A stretch of DNA of 64,000 nt from Chloroflexi bacterium 44-23. GTDB taxonomy: Bacteria > Chloroflexota > Anaerolineae > Anaerolineales > Anaerolineaceae. A program made the translations under genes and the position numbers. Under the pieces are notes generated by a model that worked only from the letters and a program-made list of their open reading frames with translations, did no database searches and was not told the origin of the DNA. How positions within the stretch are numbered: the stretch's first letter is position 1; every line of letters begins with the position of its first letter. Shown here piece by piece: positions 1 to 10,104 of the stretch. Location: NCBI GenBank assembly GCA_001899005.1, contig MKUW01000006.1, forward strand, positions 62,001-126,000. Direction: 5' to 3'.

Positions 1-1141
1 ATTGTGGCAGCTCATCCAGATGACTCTTCCGTAAAAAACGGCCAAACGGTGTGATTCTATCATCGTTTTCCCTGGCAGCTAAGGCAAGCCCATTTTTTTC
101 GGCATCCACTTGCATTGAGCGGAATTTTATAATTTTAAACTCTTTGCCATTTTTACCCATTCGAGTCTGTCGATAAATAATCGGGCCTTTTCCACTTATG
201 GCTATCCCAAATATGATAAATGGAGACAAGATGACTAAAACAAAAACGCCTACCAATCCACCAATAATGTCAATTAACCTTTTGCCGAATTCATAAAAGC
301 GATTGATATGCATTTGGTCTACAAAGCTGCGCAAGAGCCAGTCGTTTTGTACCAAATAAATTGGAATTCTCCCTAACAGCTCCTCATACATGACCGGCAT
401 AGTAGTTACGTCCACGCCATTTTCTTCCGCGGTGATAACAGCGTTTAGCAATGATGTTGAAAAATTACCGGAAATTGCAAATACAACATCAGAAATTTGC
501 TCATCATCAATGATTCTCAACAATTCATCACTGCTGCCAATCACTTCGTAACCCATGAATTCAGTGTTTCTCTTTGAAGGATCATCATCAATTAATCCAA
601 CCAGATGGAAAGGAATTGGATAACTTTTTTTAACTATATTAACGAGCGTAGAACCGGAATTTCCTGCTCCGACGATAATGACTCTTCTCAAAAAAGCAGG
701 CGCTGAAAAAACCGCAATATAAATTAAGCGCCAAATTAAAGTTAAAACCGTTGAACCAATAAAGAACAATGCCACTCCCAATCGCGGAAGAGAATTTGGA
801 GCTGCCAGAAAAAAAATAAAAAAGTATATTATCGCGCTCAGCAACGCCGACATTGCGATGCCGCTAATTGTGGAGGATATCTTTTCCGCATGCCGGTTGT
901 CATATAACCCCAAAAGAAGCACAACCCACAAAACTGGTAAAAAGAAGTACCAGATTGGAGGCCGTTCGATAATGAACTGCCATGAAAACCTTAACCACTC
1001 TTCTGGTTCGATTGACCAGAGGATTAAAGCTATCAACAATGCCAAAGTTGCACTGACGATATCACCAACTACAAGGATTATCTTGCGTTCTGCTGGTCGT
1101 AATCGCCAGGTTGGTTTACTCTTCATTCCTAGGCTAGCCAT
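1..1141 (-). CDS. polyprenyl glycosylphosphotransferase (initiating sugar transferase), 3' end cut by window
   Basis: I translated this region on the minus strand: it is open from an ATG at 1141 to the window edge (about 380 residues). The N-terminal half is hydrophobic with several membrane segments. A Rossmann-like segment follows (VIIVGAGNSGSTLVNI). The last part is the bacterial sugar transferase domain, with a membrane helix before GKGPIIYRQTRMGKNGKEF, then KFRSMQVDAE and RKSHLDELPQ at the edge. Family members transfer a sugar-1-phosphate to undecaprenyl phosphate, the first step of exopolysaccharide or O-antigen synthesis. The gene starts 5 bases after the stop of the upstream glycosyltransferase, so the two are probably co-transcribed. 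A second ATG five codons in (1126) is also possible. The sugar cannot be predicted. Confidence 0.9.
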   Translation of the reverse strand, partial: MASLGMKSKPTWRLRPAERKIILVVGDIVSATLALLIALILWSIEPEEWLRFSWQFIIERPPIWYFFLPVLWVVLLLGLYDNRHAEKISSTISGIAMSALLSAIIYFFIFFLAAPNSLPRLGVALFFIGSTVLTLIWRLIYIAVFSAPAFLRRVIIVGAGNSGSTLVNIVKKSYPIPFHLVGLIDDDPSKRNTEFMGYEVIGSSDELLRIIDDEQISDVVFAISGNFSTSLLNAVITAEENGVDVTTMPVMYEELLGRIPIYLVQNDWLLRSFVDQMHINRFYEFGKRLIDIIGGLVGVFVLVILSPFIIFGIAISGKGPIIYRQTRMGKNGKEFKIIKFRSMQVDAEKNGLALAARENDDRITPFGRFLRKSHLDELPQ

Positions 1142-1146
1142 AAAGA

Positions 1147-2148
1147 CTAATTATAACCTCTGTTTTTACTGATAAAGCTAAAAATAAATCCTGTTCCCCA
1201 TGAGATGTGCATGAGCAATATTGAGATTGGAATCCCGGCAATAAGTCGAAAATCGGATTCTTTTTTTGCCAACTTCAAACTGGCAAATGTTAAAATCACA
1301 AAATATACAATTAAAATCACAGATAAAATAATTAGACTGGCAGGAAAGAAAATTGCAAGAATTAACAAAGATAAGACCATCAAAACAAATAAAGGCGGTA
1401 AGGCTTGCCTCAAGCGAATAGTTTCAGGATATTTCCGAAGCATCTTAAATTTCCAAAATCCATAGCGCCAATATTGGCGTATGAGATCTTTCAATGTTCC
1501 TCGTGCAATATAATTCGACTTAATTCTGGGGTCGTAATAAATTTTTCCACCATTTCTAATAATTCGACTATTGAATTCATAATCTTCATTTGATAATAAG
1601 GTTTCATCAAAGTATCCAATTTGAGTAAAAAGCTCGCGATGAAATGCCCCGAAAGGAACGGTTTCAACAAACCCGGTGGCGAGAGAATACCGATAGCGGG
1701 CATCTCCAGCTCCTAATGGATGAGACGCAGCTGCCGCGATTGATTTTCCAATCCATGTATCTTGCCCTGGTTGAATTAACCACAAACCACCCACGTTGGC
1801 AATTTCTTCGTTTTGCAAATTCTCTACACTATATTGAATATAATTTCGATGCGGAATGGTGTGGGCATCCATACGAACAATAATTTCCCCGCTGCTATTC
1901 TTAATGGCCAAATTTAAGCCTGTTGGAATATTACGCTTTGGATTATTAACCACTTTTATAGCCAATTCTGGAAACATCGTACGGCTTAAATCGATCTGAT
2001 TCAGTGTTCCATCGGTTGAGCCGCCATCTGCAATGAGAATCTCAATCAATCTAGTCGAATAAGATTGATCGGCGATTGCTTTAATAACATCCAAAATATG
2101 TTTTTCTTCATTAAGACATGGAATTACAACTGATACTGATTTCTCCAT
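1147..2148 (-). CDS. family 2 glycosyltransferase with C-terminal membrane helices (ExoA-like)
   Basis: This 333-residue protein has a GT-A fold at its N-terminus: VSVVIPCLNEE opens the nucleotide-binding fold, followed by ADGGSTDGT and a metal-binding MDAH (DxD-like). The middle carries a conserved NEDYEFNSRI acceptor-site motif. The C-terminal third holds about three membrane helices. This arrangement resembles ExoA-type glucosyltransferases of succinoglycan synthesis, which extend a polyprenyl-linked sugar on the inner face of the membrane. It lies just upstream of the initiating sugar transferase, which supports a role in exopolysaccharide assembly. Donor and acceptor cannot be read from sequence. 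Confidence 0.88.
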   Translation of the reverse strand: MEKSVSVVIPCLNEEKHILDVIKAIADQSYSTRLIEILIADGGSTDGTLNQIDLSRTMFPELAIKVVNNPKRNIPTGLNLAIKNSSGEIIVRMDAHTIPHRNYIQYSVENLQNEEIANVGGLWLIQPGQDTWIGKSIAAAASHPLGAGDARYRYSLATGFVETVPFGAFHRELFTQIGYFDETLLSNEDYEFNSRIIRNGGKIYYDPRIKSNYIARGTLKDLIRQYWRYGFWKFKMLRKYPETIRLRQALPPLFVLMVLSLLILAIFFPASLIILSVILIVYFVILTFASLKLAKKESDFRLIAGIPISILLMHISWGTGFIFSFISKNRGYN

Positions 2149-2220
2149 CAGGTTCCTTACTAATTAAAATTACCATCCTTTTAAGAAGAACCGTAATAAA
2201 AATAAATCAATCAATATAAT

Positions 2221-2613
2221 TCAATCTTGACCAGAAAGTGCTATGGCTTCAATTTCAACTGAGGCACCTTTTGGTAAAGCCGCAACCTGAAAAGCTGAGC
2301 GAGCGGGTGGTTTTGACGTGAAGAATTCTGCGTAGACGGCATTCATTTTTGAAAAATCGTTGATATCCTTTAGAAATACTGTAGTCTTAACTACATTGGA
2401 AAGATCAGACCCAGCAGCCTGCAATGCTGAGCTCATATTTTCCAGAGCTTTTCTAGTCTCTTTTTCGACACCACCGGGTACCAGTTCTCCATGGATAGCA
2501 TCTATTCCCAATTGTCCAGATACAAATATAAAACCAGAGGCTTCAATAGCCAATGAATAAGGGCCAATCGCTTTAGGGGTTTTTTCAGATATAACAACTA
2601 CTTTTTCTGCCAT
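2221..2613 (-). CDS. ridA: RidA/YjgF family enamine/imine deaminase
   Basis: A 130-residue protein, the usual RidA length. It shows the start KAIGPYSLAIEASGFIFVSG, the NMSSALQAAGSDLSNVVKTT segment and the C-terminal PPARSAFQVAALPKGASVEI, which contains the arginine that holds the substrate carboxylate in active RidA proteins. RidA hydrolyses reactive enamine/imine intermediates released by PLP enzymes such as threonine dehydratase, and works as a cytosolic trimer. A GGAG Shine-Dalgarno stands just before the ATG. It follows cydAB on the same strand with a 64-base gap, so it could be transcribed with them or alone. Confidence 0.93.
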   Translation of the reverse strand: MAEKVVVISEKTPKAIGPYSLAIEASGFIFVSGQLGIDAIHGELVPGGVEKETRKALENMSSALQAAGSDLSNVVKTTVFLKDINDFSKMNAVYAEFFTSKPPARSAFQVAALPKGASVEIEAIALSGQD

Positions 2614-2677
2614 TTTTTTCTCCTTTTATTCGTAAGTAATAATAAATATTTCGATCTTTTAGCTTTTCCTCCAAAGC

Positions 2678-3694
2678 TTAGTAATGGAGTGAATTTTCAT
2701 CACGTACAATTCTTCCGCGAAATACCCAATAAGACCATGCTTGATACGCAATCACAATTGGAACAAAAATTAATGCAATAATGGACATTACTTTTAGAGT
2801 ATAAGGACCGGAAGCGCTATTATAAATGGTCAAACTTAATGCCGAATTTATACTGGATACCAATACTCTTGGGTAAAGGATTATAAAAATCGTACTGGCT
2901 GAAAAAAAGATTACCAAACTATTGACAATAAATGCCCAACCAGCATATTTATTGGCTACCAGCCAGCCTACTGCTAAAAGCGAGAGTACCGCTGCCATGG
3001 GTACAAAACCAGGGTTGACTCCGAGACGTTGTAAGATATCCGTGAAAAAGTAAGTTTCAACAATAAATATTACAACAATGATAAGATTAGGCAGCCAGAT
3101 TTTTTTTGCGAATTGAGTTGCGCGTTCAGACAATTTTTCATCCATTTTTAAGCTCAGAAATATTGCGCCATGCAATATAAATCCAGTCAATGTAACTAAT
3201 CCACCTATAATCGAAAAAGTGCTAATTAAATCCCAAAAATTACCAACGTACGTAAAATTCTCAGCAATGGGCACGCCACGGATAAAATTAGTAAAGGCAA
3301 CGCCCCATAAAAAAGCTGGGATTATGCTTCCAAAAAATATAGCCCAATCCCAGAATTTTCTCCATCGTGGGCTTTCATCTTTGCTGCGAAATTCAAACGC
3401 AACCCCGCGAATGATTAATGCAATCAACATCAAAAATAAAGCAATATAAAAACTACTAAAAAGAGTGGCATACCATTGTGGAAAGGCAGCAAACATCGCG
3501 CCCCCGGCTGTAATCAGCCACACTTCGTTTCCGTCCCAATGGGGTCCGATGGCATTAATGATCATTCTTCTTTCCACATCCTCTTTTGCTAAGAAAGGCA
3601 AAAGAATGCCGACTCCAAAATCAAAACCTTCCAGAATGAAATAACCGATAAAAAGGGTGGCGATGAGCAAAAACCAAATTGTATTTAAGTCCAT
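2678..3694 (-). CDS. cydB: cytochrome bd oxidase subunit II
   Basis: A 338-residue polytopic membrane protein with the CydB start: EGFDFGVG near residue 22 and GPHWDGNEVWL near residue 50, containing the His and Asp known to matter for haem and proton access. About eight membrane segments can be counted. With CydA it forms the quinol:O2 oxidoreductase that reduces oxygen to water without proton pumping. Its start is one base after the cydA stop, so the two are translationally coupled. In a mostly anaerobic lineage this oxidase would serve microaerobic respiration or oxygen removal (inference). Confidence 0.95.
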   Translation of the reverse strand: MDLNTIWFLLIATLFIGYFILEGFDFGVGILLPFLAKEDVERRMIINAIGPHWDGNEVWLITAGGAMFAAFPQWYATLFSSFYIALFLMLIALIIRGVAFEFRSKDESPRWRKFWDWAIFFGSIIPAFLWGVAFTNFIRGVPIAENFTYVGNFWDLISTFSIIGGLVTLTGFILHGAIFLSLKMDEKLSERATQFAKKIWLPNLIIVVIFIVETYFFTDILQRLGVNPGFVPMAAVLSLLAVGWLVANKYAGWAFIVNSLVIFFSASTIFIILYPRVLVSSINSALSLTIYNSASGPYTLKVMSIIALIFVPIVIAYQAWSYWVFRGRIVRDENSLHY

Positions 3695-3695
3695 T

Positions 3696-5081
3696 CTATT
3701 CCCCTTTTTCCCAAAAATCCATTGGTTCGGAAGTATCTAAACCAGGTTGTCCAATATCCTTTGCAAATTTTTGCAGAAGGAAAATATCAGCTCCAATCAA
3801 GGAGGCATAAACGAGTGAAAAACCGATCAAGGAAATCAGCACCATTCCCACGGTCACATTCTTTGATATAGCATCCGCTGTTTTTAAATATCCAAATACT
3901 ACCCAGGGTTGTCGTCCCATTTCTGTCAGTATCCATCCGAAAGAATTTGCAAGAAAAGGTAAAACAATGGCAAATGGTAAAAACTTTGACCATTTATATT
4001 GAAAAGGATTCTTGTTACGAATAATAAAGTAAAGTAAGAGCGCAAATATAAACAGAATCAAAAAGCCTGTTCCAACCATAATACGAAAAGACCAGTACGA
4101 TATCGTAATCGGAGGGATATAATTTCCTGGCCCATATAATTGCTCATATCTGGCCTGAAGTTGGTTTATACCTTCAACCCTGCCGGAGAACTGATTATAT
4201 GAAAGCAAACTCAACACACCCGGGATTCGAAATGATAAAATGTCGCGTTTGTTTTTCTCATCAACAATTGAGAAAAGAGAAAACGACGCTGGATCTTCGG
4301 AATCCCATAATGCTTCTGCCGCAGCCATTTTCATCGGCTGAGTTTTTACCATCTCTTGCCCTTGAGTATGACCGACCAAAACGACAAGAAAAACTGATAG
4401 AAAACCGAATAATACGGAAAGTCGGAGTGATTTTGTAAAAAATTCCTCGCGCTGTTTCTTAAATAGGTGGTACGCGCTTACACCAGCAATAAAGGTCGCA
4501 CCTGTAGTGAATCCGCTAAACAATGTGTGTGGAAATTGAACCCAAACATTTGGATTGGTAATCAAAGCACCGAAGTCGTTCATGATTAATCTGCCATTTT
4601 CTTCAACGAACCCAATCGGTGCTTGCATAAATGAATTGGCAACCAAAATCCAAAAAGCAGAGATGATTGCGCCAAAGGCTACAATCCAAATTGAAAATAA
4701 ATGGATTTTTTTGGGTAATTTGTCCCAGCCAAATAACCAGACCCCTAAAAAGGTTGATTCAACGAAAAACGCAAGCAATGCTTCAATTGCTAACGGTGCA
4801 CCAAAAATGTCTCCAACATAGCGCGAATACTCTGACCAATTCATTCCAAATTGAAATTCCTGGACAATCCCAGTGACAACCCCCATTGCAAAATTAATTG
4901 CAAAAAGCTTGCCCCAAAACTTTGTCATTTCCTTATAAATTTCTTTATTCGTCCGAACATAAATAGTCTCTAAAATTGCTACCAGTACTCCCAAACCAAT
5001 TGTTAATGGGACGAAAAAAAAGTGATATACAGTTGTTATTGCAAACTGCCAGCGTGATAATGAAATTACTAAATCTTCCAC
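3696..5081 (-). CDS. cydA: cytochrome bd oxidase subunit I
   Basis: A 461-residue protein. Expected haem ligands are visible: His20 (VYHFFF) for the b595/d site, His185 (QFPHTLFSG) and Met388 (TEMGRQPW) for b558. Glu100 and Glu108 lie in the proton-channel helix, and Lys251/Glu256 (KMAAAE) in the quinol-binding loop. The Q-loop after residue 256 is short, as in the Bacillus-type CydA rather than the long E. coli form. The start is a GTG at 5081 preceded by a good AAGGAGA ribosome site, and no ATG fits better. First gene of cydAB. The companion exporter genes cydDC lie about 9 kb upstream on the same strand. Confidence 0.96.
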   Translation of the reverse strand: MEDLVISLSRWQFAITTVYHFFFVPLTIGLGVLVAILETIYVRTNKEIYKEMTKFWGKLFAINFAMGVVTGIVQEFQFGMNWSEYSRYVGDIFGAPLAIEALLAFFVESTFLGVWLFGWDKLPKKIHLFSIWIVAFGAIISAFWILVANSFMQAPIGFVEENGRLIMNDFGALITNPNVWVQFPHTLFSGFTTGATFIAGVSAYHLFKKQREEFFTKSLRLSVLFGFLSVFLVVLVGHTQGQEMVKTQPMKMAAAEALWDSEDPASFSLFSIVDEKNKRDILSFRIPGVLSLLSYNQFSGRVEGINQLQARYEQLYGPGNYIPPITISYWSFRIMVGTGFLILFIFALLLYFIIRNKNPFQYKWSKFLPFAIVLPFLANSFGWILTEMGRQPWVVFGYLKTADAISKNVTVGMVLISLIGFSLVYASLIGADIFLLQKFAKDIGQPGLDTSEPMDFWEKGE

Positions 5082-5199
5082 AAGCCTATCTCCTTGGCAA
5101 AAACCACAGGGTTAGTTGATCTTGCAAATATTTCAATTTATTTTACGTTTGAATTGTTTTTCTATGTGCATTCTATCACAAAGCACGCCCAACCAACTC

Positions 5200-6957
5200 T
5201 TAAGCAACCGGTAAAGTAAAGAAAAATGAACTTCCCTTTCCAACTTCACTTTCGACCCAAATCCGCCCTCCGTGCGATTCGATCATGTGTTTGGCAATTG
5301 ACAATCCAAGCCCTGTTCCACCACTTGAACGGGCTCGATCAATTTTATAGAATCTCTCGAAAATACGTTGTAAAGATTCCGGTTCAATACCTACACCGTT
5401 ATCTTCTATCTTAAATACTACCCTTCCGCGGTCTGAAAATGCGGATATATTTATCTTCCCCCCTGGGCGTGTGAATTTAATTGAATTGTGAATTAAGTTT
5501 ACAAATACCTGACCGATACGATCCGGGTCGACAAGAACTTGTGGCAAATCATTAGGAAATGTAAAGTTGAGTGATAGACCGGATCTCTCTGCCTGAACTT
5601 GCATACGTTCAACTACTTTATTAATGATTGAACCGGGCTCCATCAATTGAAGTTTTAGAGGTACACGGCCTGATTCAATTCTCGAAAGCTCCAATAATTC
5701 CTGCACCATTTGAGTTAAATTATCAATTTCGACTTCCATACGATTGAGGAATCTGCGGGCAGCCGGAGGATCTTCAAGTGCCCCTTCAAGTAGAGTTTCA
5801 GTCAGCGCTTTAATCGATGCAAGTGGAGTTCTAAGCTCGTGGGAGACATTACTGACAAAATCACTACGTACCTTCTCAAGCTTTCTTAACCTCGTCAGAT
5901 CTTGCATGACAATAAGAACTCCTCCCGGGAAAACATCTTCCAATGGTGTCGCGATCCCCTGAACAAACACTTTACTCGCCGTGATTTCAAGCGTGGTGGA
6001 TTTCTGTTTGCGAGAGTCCAGGCATTCTTTCCACAATTCCACTAATTGATGGTTTCGAATCACTTCTACCAATGACTTCCCCACAGCCGTATCTTTCTTG
6101 ATATTGAAAATTTTTTCTGCTGCTGGGTTGCTTAATTGCACGATCCCATTTCCGTCAACAATTATTACGGCGTCTGTCATGTGAGTCAAGACAGCCTCTA
6201 ATTTACTGCGCTCTACTTTAAATCCTTCAATCTGATTGTTTAATTTATTGACAAGGGTAATAAAAATATTACTTATTTTTCCCACCTCATCCCGTCGATT
6301 GAGTAGGTATTTTGTCTTATAATCACCTTTTTCCAAATCTCCAACAACCTGAGACAGCTTAATCAGAGGATCCATTGTAAAACGGGTAAGATAAAAAGCA
6401 ATTAATATGGCCAAGAATGCAGTGCCGCTTGCAATTGCCACAATAGTGTTTTGAAGCCTCAAAGTATGTTTGTTAAGCGCTTCCAAAGTAACAGCAGTCC
6501 GAGATACTGCAACGATTCGCTCAGAATCATAAATAGGCACGGCCACATAAAGCATGTTGATTCCAAGGGATTTACTTTTACGAATTTCTACTCCAACTGA
6601 CCCACTTAGAGCACTGACTACTTCCGGGCGATAATCCTGAACCGAAAATTGGATTGCATCAACATCTGAATCTGCTAACACTTCACCATCCGGTTTAAAA
6701 ATCGTCACTCTTGATTTCATCAGACGATTGCTTTCAAGAGCAAGGTTTTGGAATTCAGTCTCAGCAGCCATATTCTTAATTAATGGAAGAACCTGACTTG
6801 CGACCACCCGCGCTTCTGTCTCCAGAAACGATGAGGCCGACTCAACGTATACATTGCGGATAAAGGACGCGAAAAATATGCTAAGGCCGGTTACAACCAT
6901 GAGAATTAGAATGACGTAAGGAATGGCAATTCGATTTATTAGCGAATGACGCATCAA
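5200..6957 (-). CDS. PhoR-type membrane sensor histidine kinase
   Basis: 585 residues. Order of domains: membrane helix (about 13-33), extracytoplasmic sensor region (about 35-165), second helix (170-192), HAMP (190-245), PAS (about 250-350, starting [18 protein letters not shown]), HisKA with phospho-acceptor His373 ([15 protein letters not shown]), and HATPase with the N box (NLIHNSIKF), [10 protein letters not shown] and [20 protein letters not shown]. This is the PhoR/WalK/ResE layout. The start is a TTG at 6957 directly after the regulator stop, or the ATG three bases on (6954). The partner regulator is the adjacent upstream gene. The signal is unknown; phosphate is plausible because pstB-phoU lie elsewhere in the window, but this is inference. 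Confidence 0.93.
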   Translation of the reverse strand: MMRHSLINRIAIPYVILILMVVTGLSIFFASFIRNVYVESASSFLETEARVVASQVLPLIKNMAAETEFQNLALESNRLMKSRVTIFKPDGEVLADSDVDAIQFSVQDYRPEVVSALSGSVGVEIRKSKSLGINMLYVAVPIYDSERIVAVSRTAVTLEALNKHTLRLQNTIVAIASGTAFLAILIAFYLTRFTMDPLIKLSQVVGDLEKGDYKTKYLLNRRDEVGKISNIFITLVNKLNNQIEGFKVERSKLEAVLTHMTDAVIIVDGNGIVQLSNPAAEKIFNIKKDTAVGKSLVEVIRNHQLVELWKECLDSRKQKSTTLEITASKVFVQGIATPLEDVFPGGVLIVMQDLTRLRKLEKVRSDFVSNVSHELRTPLASIKALTETLLEGALEDPPAARRFLNRMEVEIDNLTQMVQELLELSRIESGRVPLKLQLMEPGSIINKVVERMQVQAERSGLSLNFTFPNDLPQVLVDPDRIGQVFVNLIHNSIKFTRPGGKINISAFSDRGRVVFKIEDNGVGIEPESLQRIFERFYKIDRARSSGGTGLGLSIAKHMIESHGGRIWVESEVGKGSSFFFTLPVA

Positions 6958-7668
6958 TCAACCCTCAAAGCGATAACCCGCTCCCCGAACTGTAATGATG
7001 CGCCGCGGATTGCCTGGGTCTTTTTCGAGTTTTTCACGCAACCAGCGAACGTGCACATCAACAGTACGGCTGTCGCCTACATAGTCCCACCCCCAAACAC
7101 TTTCCAATATTTGATCGCGCGATAATACCTGGTTTTTGTGTTTTGCCAGATAAAAAAGCAACTCATACTCTTTCGGCTTTGTATTAACAATTTGGCTGTC
7201 ACGACGCACCTCGCGTCTGCCTGTATCGATGCGCAGATCACCAAAATCATAAATTGATTTATCCGCCATTTCGATTTGAGTCGCACTAAATTCTTCGCGA
7301 ATGATCCGAACGCGACGGAGCATGGCTTTCACACGTGCAATTAACTCACGCATGCTGAAAGGTTTGGTTAAGTAGTCATCTGCACCGACTTCCAGCCCAA
7401 CGACACGATCAATTTCATCATCTCTGGCTGTCAGCATTAACACAGGTGTGCTCATTTCATTTCGTAAAATCCGGCAAACTTCAAAACCATCCATTCCCGG
7501 AAGCATAATATCTAACAAAATCAAATCAGGTTTTAACCTCCGTGCTGCTTCAAGCGCAGCGGGACCATCTCCAACGGTTTCCACTTCATAACCTTGCTTG
7601 GTCAGGTTGTATGCCAAAGTTTCTTGCAAAGATACTTCATCATCCACAACCAAAATTTTCTCTGCCAT
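6958..7668 (-). CDS. OmpR/PhoB-family response regulator
   Basis: 236 residues. The receiver domain (1-120) has the acidic pocket DDE at 9-11, phospho-acceptor Asp53 ([11 protein letters not shown]), Thr80 and Lys102 (TKPFS). The C-terminal winged helix (about 140-235) has [33 protein letters not shown] and [10 protein letters not shown], typical of DNA-binding OmpR-class regulators such as PhoB, RegX3 and WalR. A GGAGATC ribosome site precedes the ATG. Its stop abuts the kinase start, so the pair is translated from one message. The target genes cannot be read from this sequence. Confidence 0.94.
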   Translation of the reverse strand: MAEKILVVDDEVSLQETLAYNLTKQGYEVETVGDGPAALEAARRLKPDLILLDIMLPGMDGFEVCRILRNEMSTPVLMLTARDDEIDRVVGLEVGADDYLTKPFSMRELIARVKAMLRRVRIIREEFSATQIEMADKSIYDFGDLRIDTGRREVRRDSQIVNTKPKEYELLFYLAKHKNQVLSRDQILESVWGWDYVGDSRTVDVHVRWLREKLEKDPGNPRRIITVRGAGYRFEG

Positions 7669-7849
7669 TGTTGATCTCCTAAATCAGCGCAAAAGTGTTA
7701 TTTTTTTGTTGTTTTTTTAACTATACGAAGAATTCCTTAAGCTTTAACATCTCATTTTTTTGTCGAGGATTACCATAAAAATAATATCGTCAACAAGGGG
7801 AGAATAATTATCAGATAAAAGGCGGTTTTGAATTTTCACACTCCAGGTA

Positions 7850-10021
7850 TCAATCAGCCATCGAATTAATGAGTATGGGTTTTTTCTGGTCTAAGGATTT
7901 CTGGGCAGCAAAACTTGCTTGGGTTACATTCCAGATACTCACAAATGACGTGGGCGACTGAGTGCCATCATGAATACTATTAATGAATTCGCGCCAGGCA
8001 TTCTGATGACCTTTATCCTGCCGGTTTCGCGATCGAATTACCTGACTTTGACCGTTCTCTGTTAGGGTTAGCTTACGGAAATCTTCCAGCCGGGCGACTT
8101 TTCCAGCGGTAAAAACTTCCAAATACTCTTTTGGAACGCTTTTGTCCCCATTCGCCAGATAATCAATGCTACAAACGGAGCCATCGAACATTTTGAAGAT
8201 CATGGTCACATTATCATTATGATATTTTCCCATATCCGGCAAACCAAATGTTTGAACTTCAAGCGGCTTGGTACCAGCCAAGTAAAAAAGGATATCAATA
8301 AAATGACAGGCTTCACCGATTATTCTGCCACCCCCGACGTTGGGATTGTGTAACCAATGGTTGAGCGGAAGATAACCGGCATTAATGCGGTAGTAAATAT
8401 GCACAGGTTCTGCGAGATCCCCTAGAAAGCGTTTAACCTGTTGAATCATTGGTGAAAAACGGCGATTAAATCCAACCATTAAATTTGTTTCCGCTTTACT
8501 GATCTCATCGGCAATCTTGTTAAGCGAATCCACATCAATTGCTAATGGTTTTTCGCAGTAAACATGTTTCTTTTGTTGCAATGCTGAAATCACTTGCCTG
8601 GAATGATCTTTGTGAGGTGTTAATAAAACAACCGTGTTTATCTCTTTATCACGCAACAATTGTTCTTCATCTGTGCAGGCATACTGATAGTGGAATTTTT
8701 TCGCAAAGTGGCGGGCATTCAAACCCTTAGCACTACATATCGCAACTTTTTCTGAATTCCGGTCCTTGTCAAGGAGTGGTAAGAACACAGCTCCAGCATA
8801 CAATCCAGCGCCTAGAACTCCCAATTTAATGCTAGCCTCAGGTTTATTTGATACGGAATACATCTCAATCTTGGTTTGACTTGATGGACTGGATCCCCCT
8901 TCTGCCGGGGGATAAAAAAGAACCACTCCCATAAAGGGTTGGTTTTCCTTGCCTTTTATGGTCTCGTATGCTCGTACACCATCTTCAATCGAGAAACGGT
9001 GACTGATGAGTTCTTTCACTTTCAATTTTTCGGATTCCATCAATTTGACGACAGCCCCAATATTGCGACCTTCAGTCCAGCGCACGTAACCGTAAGGATA
9101 ATCCTGACCCAGTTCTTCATATTCCTTATCGTAACGTCCCGGTCCATATGACCTTGAAATTAGGAAGGTCAGTTCTTTTTCATAATATATTTTTCTGGGT
9201 ATTTGTAAGCCAGTTGCCCCAATAGCAACCACCGTGCCTTTATCTCTGGCTATAACGCCGGCCAGTTCAACTGGATCGGATGATTTCGTATCTGCACAAA
9301 TAAAAACGCTGTCAAAGCCTCTTCCTTCCGTGAAAGCTGGCGCATGCACCTCAGCCTGCTCCCGCTCAACAGCAGTTACACCACGTGCTAGCGCAAGTTT
9401 TACTCTTTCAGCGTCAAGATCTACCCCAAAAACAGAACATCCGGCAGCAACTGCGATATCTCCTAACATCATTCCAAGCAAACCCAGACCAATTATTGCG
9501 ATCTGGTCACCAATCTGTGGATTTGCCAACCGAAAACCATGTAACGAAATTGCCCCCAAAGTGGCAAATGCAGCTTCTTCAAAACTGAGTGTATCTGGAA
9601 TTGGAACAAGCAGGTTCTTAGGGATGAGGACAAATTCAGCGTGAGTGGCAAATCCACCGCCTGCACATGCCACCCGCATTCCCCGGTGAAATCCGCTGAC
9701 ATTCTCTCCCACCTGCTCAACAATTCCGGAAGATGAGTAACCCAATGCCATCGGCTGATCCAAACGATTAAATGCTGCTGAAAGAGACGCAACCACCCCT
9801 TCCCTCTTGGCTTTATCGATCACCTGCCTGGCCAGATCCGGTCGTGAACGAACTTTACCTACCAGATTTTTCTCCGCAAAGGATACAACCATGCGTTCGG
9901 TGCCAGCTGAGACTAGCGAGGCCTGGTTCCTCACCAACACGTAGCCAGCCTGCACTTTGGGGACTGGAATATCAACAACTTCGGCTTTTCCATCCCGCAA
10001 GTTTTGAAGTAATTGTTTCAT
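7850..10021 (-). CDS. two-domain oxidoreductase: MDR alcohol dehydrogenase-like + Gfo/Idh/MocA
   Basis: 723 residues. The N-terminal part (1 to about 370) is a medium-chain dehydrogenase fold with the NAD(P) loop IGLGLLGMMLGD. It has SAGTERMVVSF where zinc enzymes carry the catalytic Cys, so it probably lacks catalytic zinc. After a short Ser/Pro-rich linker (about 375-390), a Gfo/Idh/MocA domain runs to the end: GVLGAGLYAGAV binds NAD, CEKPLA holds the catalytic Lys, and GGGRIIGEACHFIDI carries the substrate His/Asp. Such fusions occur in sugar or surface-glycan loci, where they are thought to oxidise or reduce sugars. The substrate is unknown. It stands alone between the two-component system and RNase Y. 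Confidence 0.88.
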   Translation of the reverse strand: MKQLLQNLRDGKAEVVDIPVPKVQAGYVLVRNQASLVSAGTERMVVSFAEKNLVGKVRSRPDLARQVIDKAKREGVVASLSAAFNRLDQPMALGYSSSGIVEQVGENVSGFHRGMRVACAGGGFATHAEFVLIPKNLLVPIPDTLSFEEAAFATLGAISLHGFRLANPQIGDQIAIIGLGLLGMMLGDIAVAAGCSVFGVDLDAERVKLALARGVTAVEREQAEVHAPAFTEGRGFDSVFICADTKSSDPVELAGVIARDKGTVVAIGATGLQIPRKIYYEKELTFLISRSYGPGRYDKEYEELGQDYPYGYVRWTEGRNIGAVVKLMESEKLKVKELISHRFSIEDGVRAYETIKGKENQPFMGVVLFYPPAEGGSSPSSQTKIEMYSVSNKPEASIKLGVLGAGLYAGAVFLPLLDKDRNSEKVAICSAKGLNARHFAKKFHYQYACTDEEQLLRDKEINTVVLLTPHKDHSRQVISALQQKKHVYCEKPLAIDVDSLNKIADEISKAETNLMVGFNRRFSPMIQQVKRFLGDLAEPVHIYYRINAGYLPLNHWLHNPNVGGGRIIGEACHFIDILFYLAGTKPLEVQTFGLPDMGKYHNDNVTMIFKMFDGSVCSIDYLANGDKSVPKEYLEVFTAGKVARLEDFRKLTLTENGQSQVIRSRNRQDKGHQNAWREFINSIHDGTQSPTSFVSIWNVTQASFAAQKSLDQKKPILINSMAD

Positions 10022-10104
10022 ATTGCCACCTTAGAAAAATGGTACAGACATGTTCATTGTATCAACAATTTTATCTGTACCATTTAGTATTGCGTTCAGT
10101 TGTT

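Noticed and set aside
9234..9644. A 136-codon plus-strand frame opposite the dehydrogenase gene.
   Set aside because: Low-complexity Ser/Ala-rich translation opposite a clear coding frame; no start signal.
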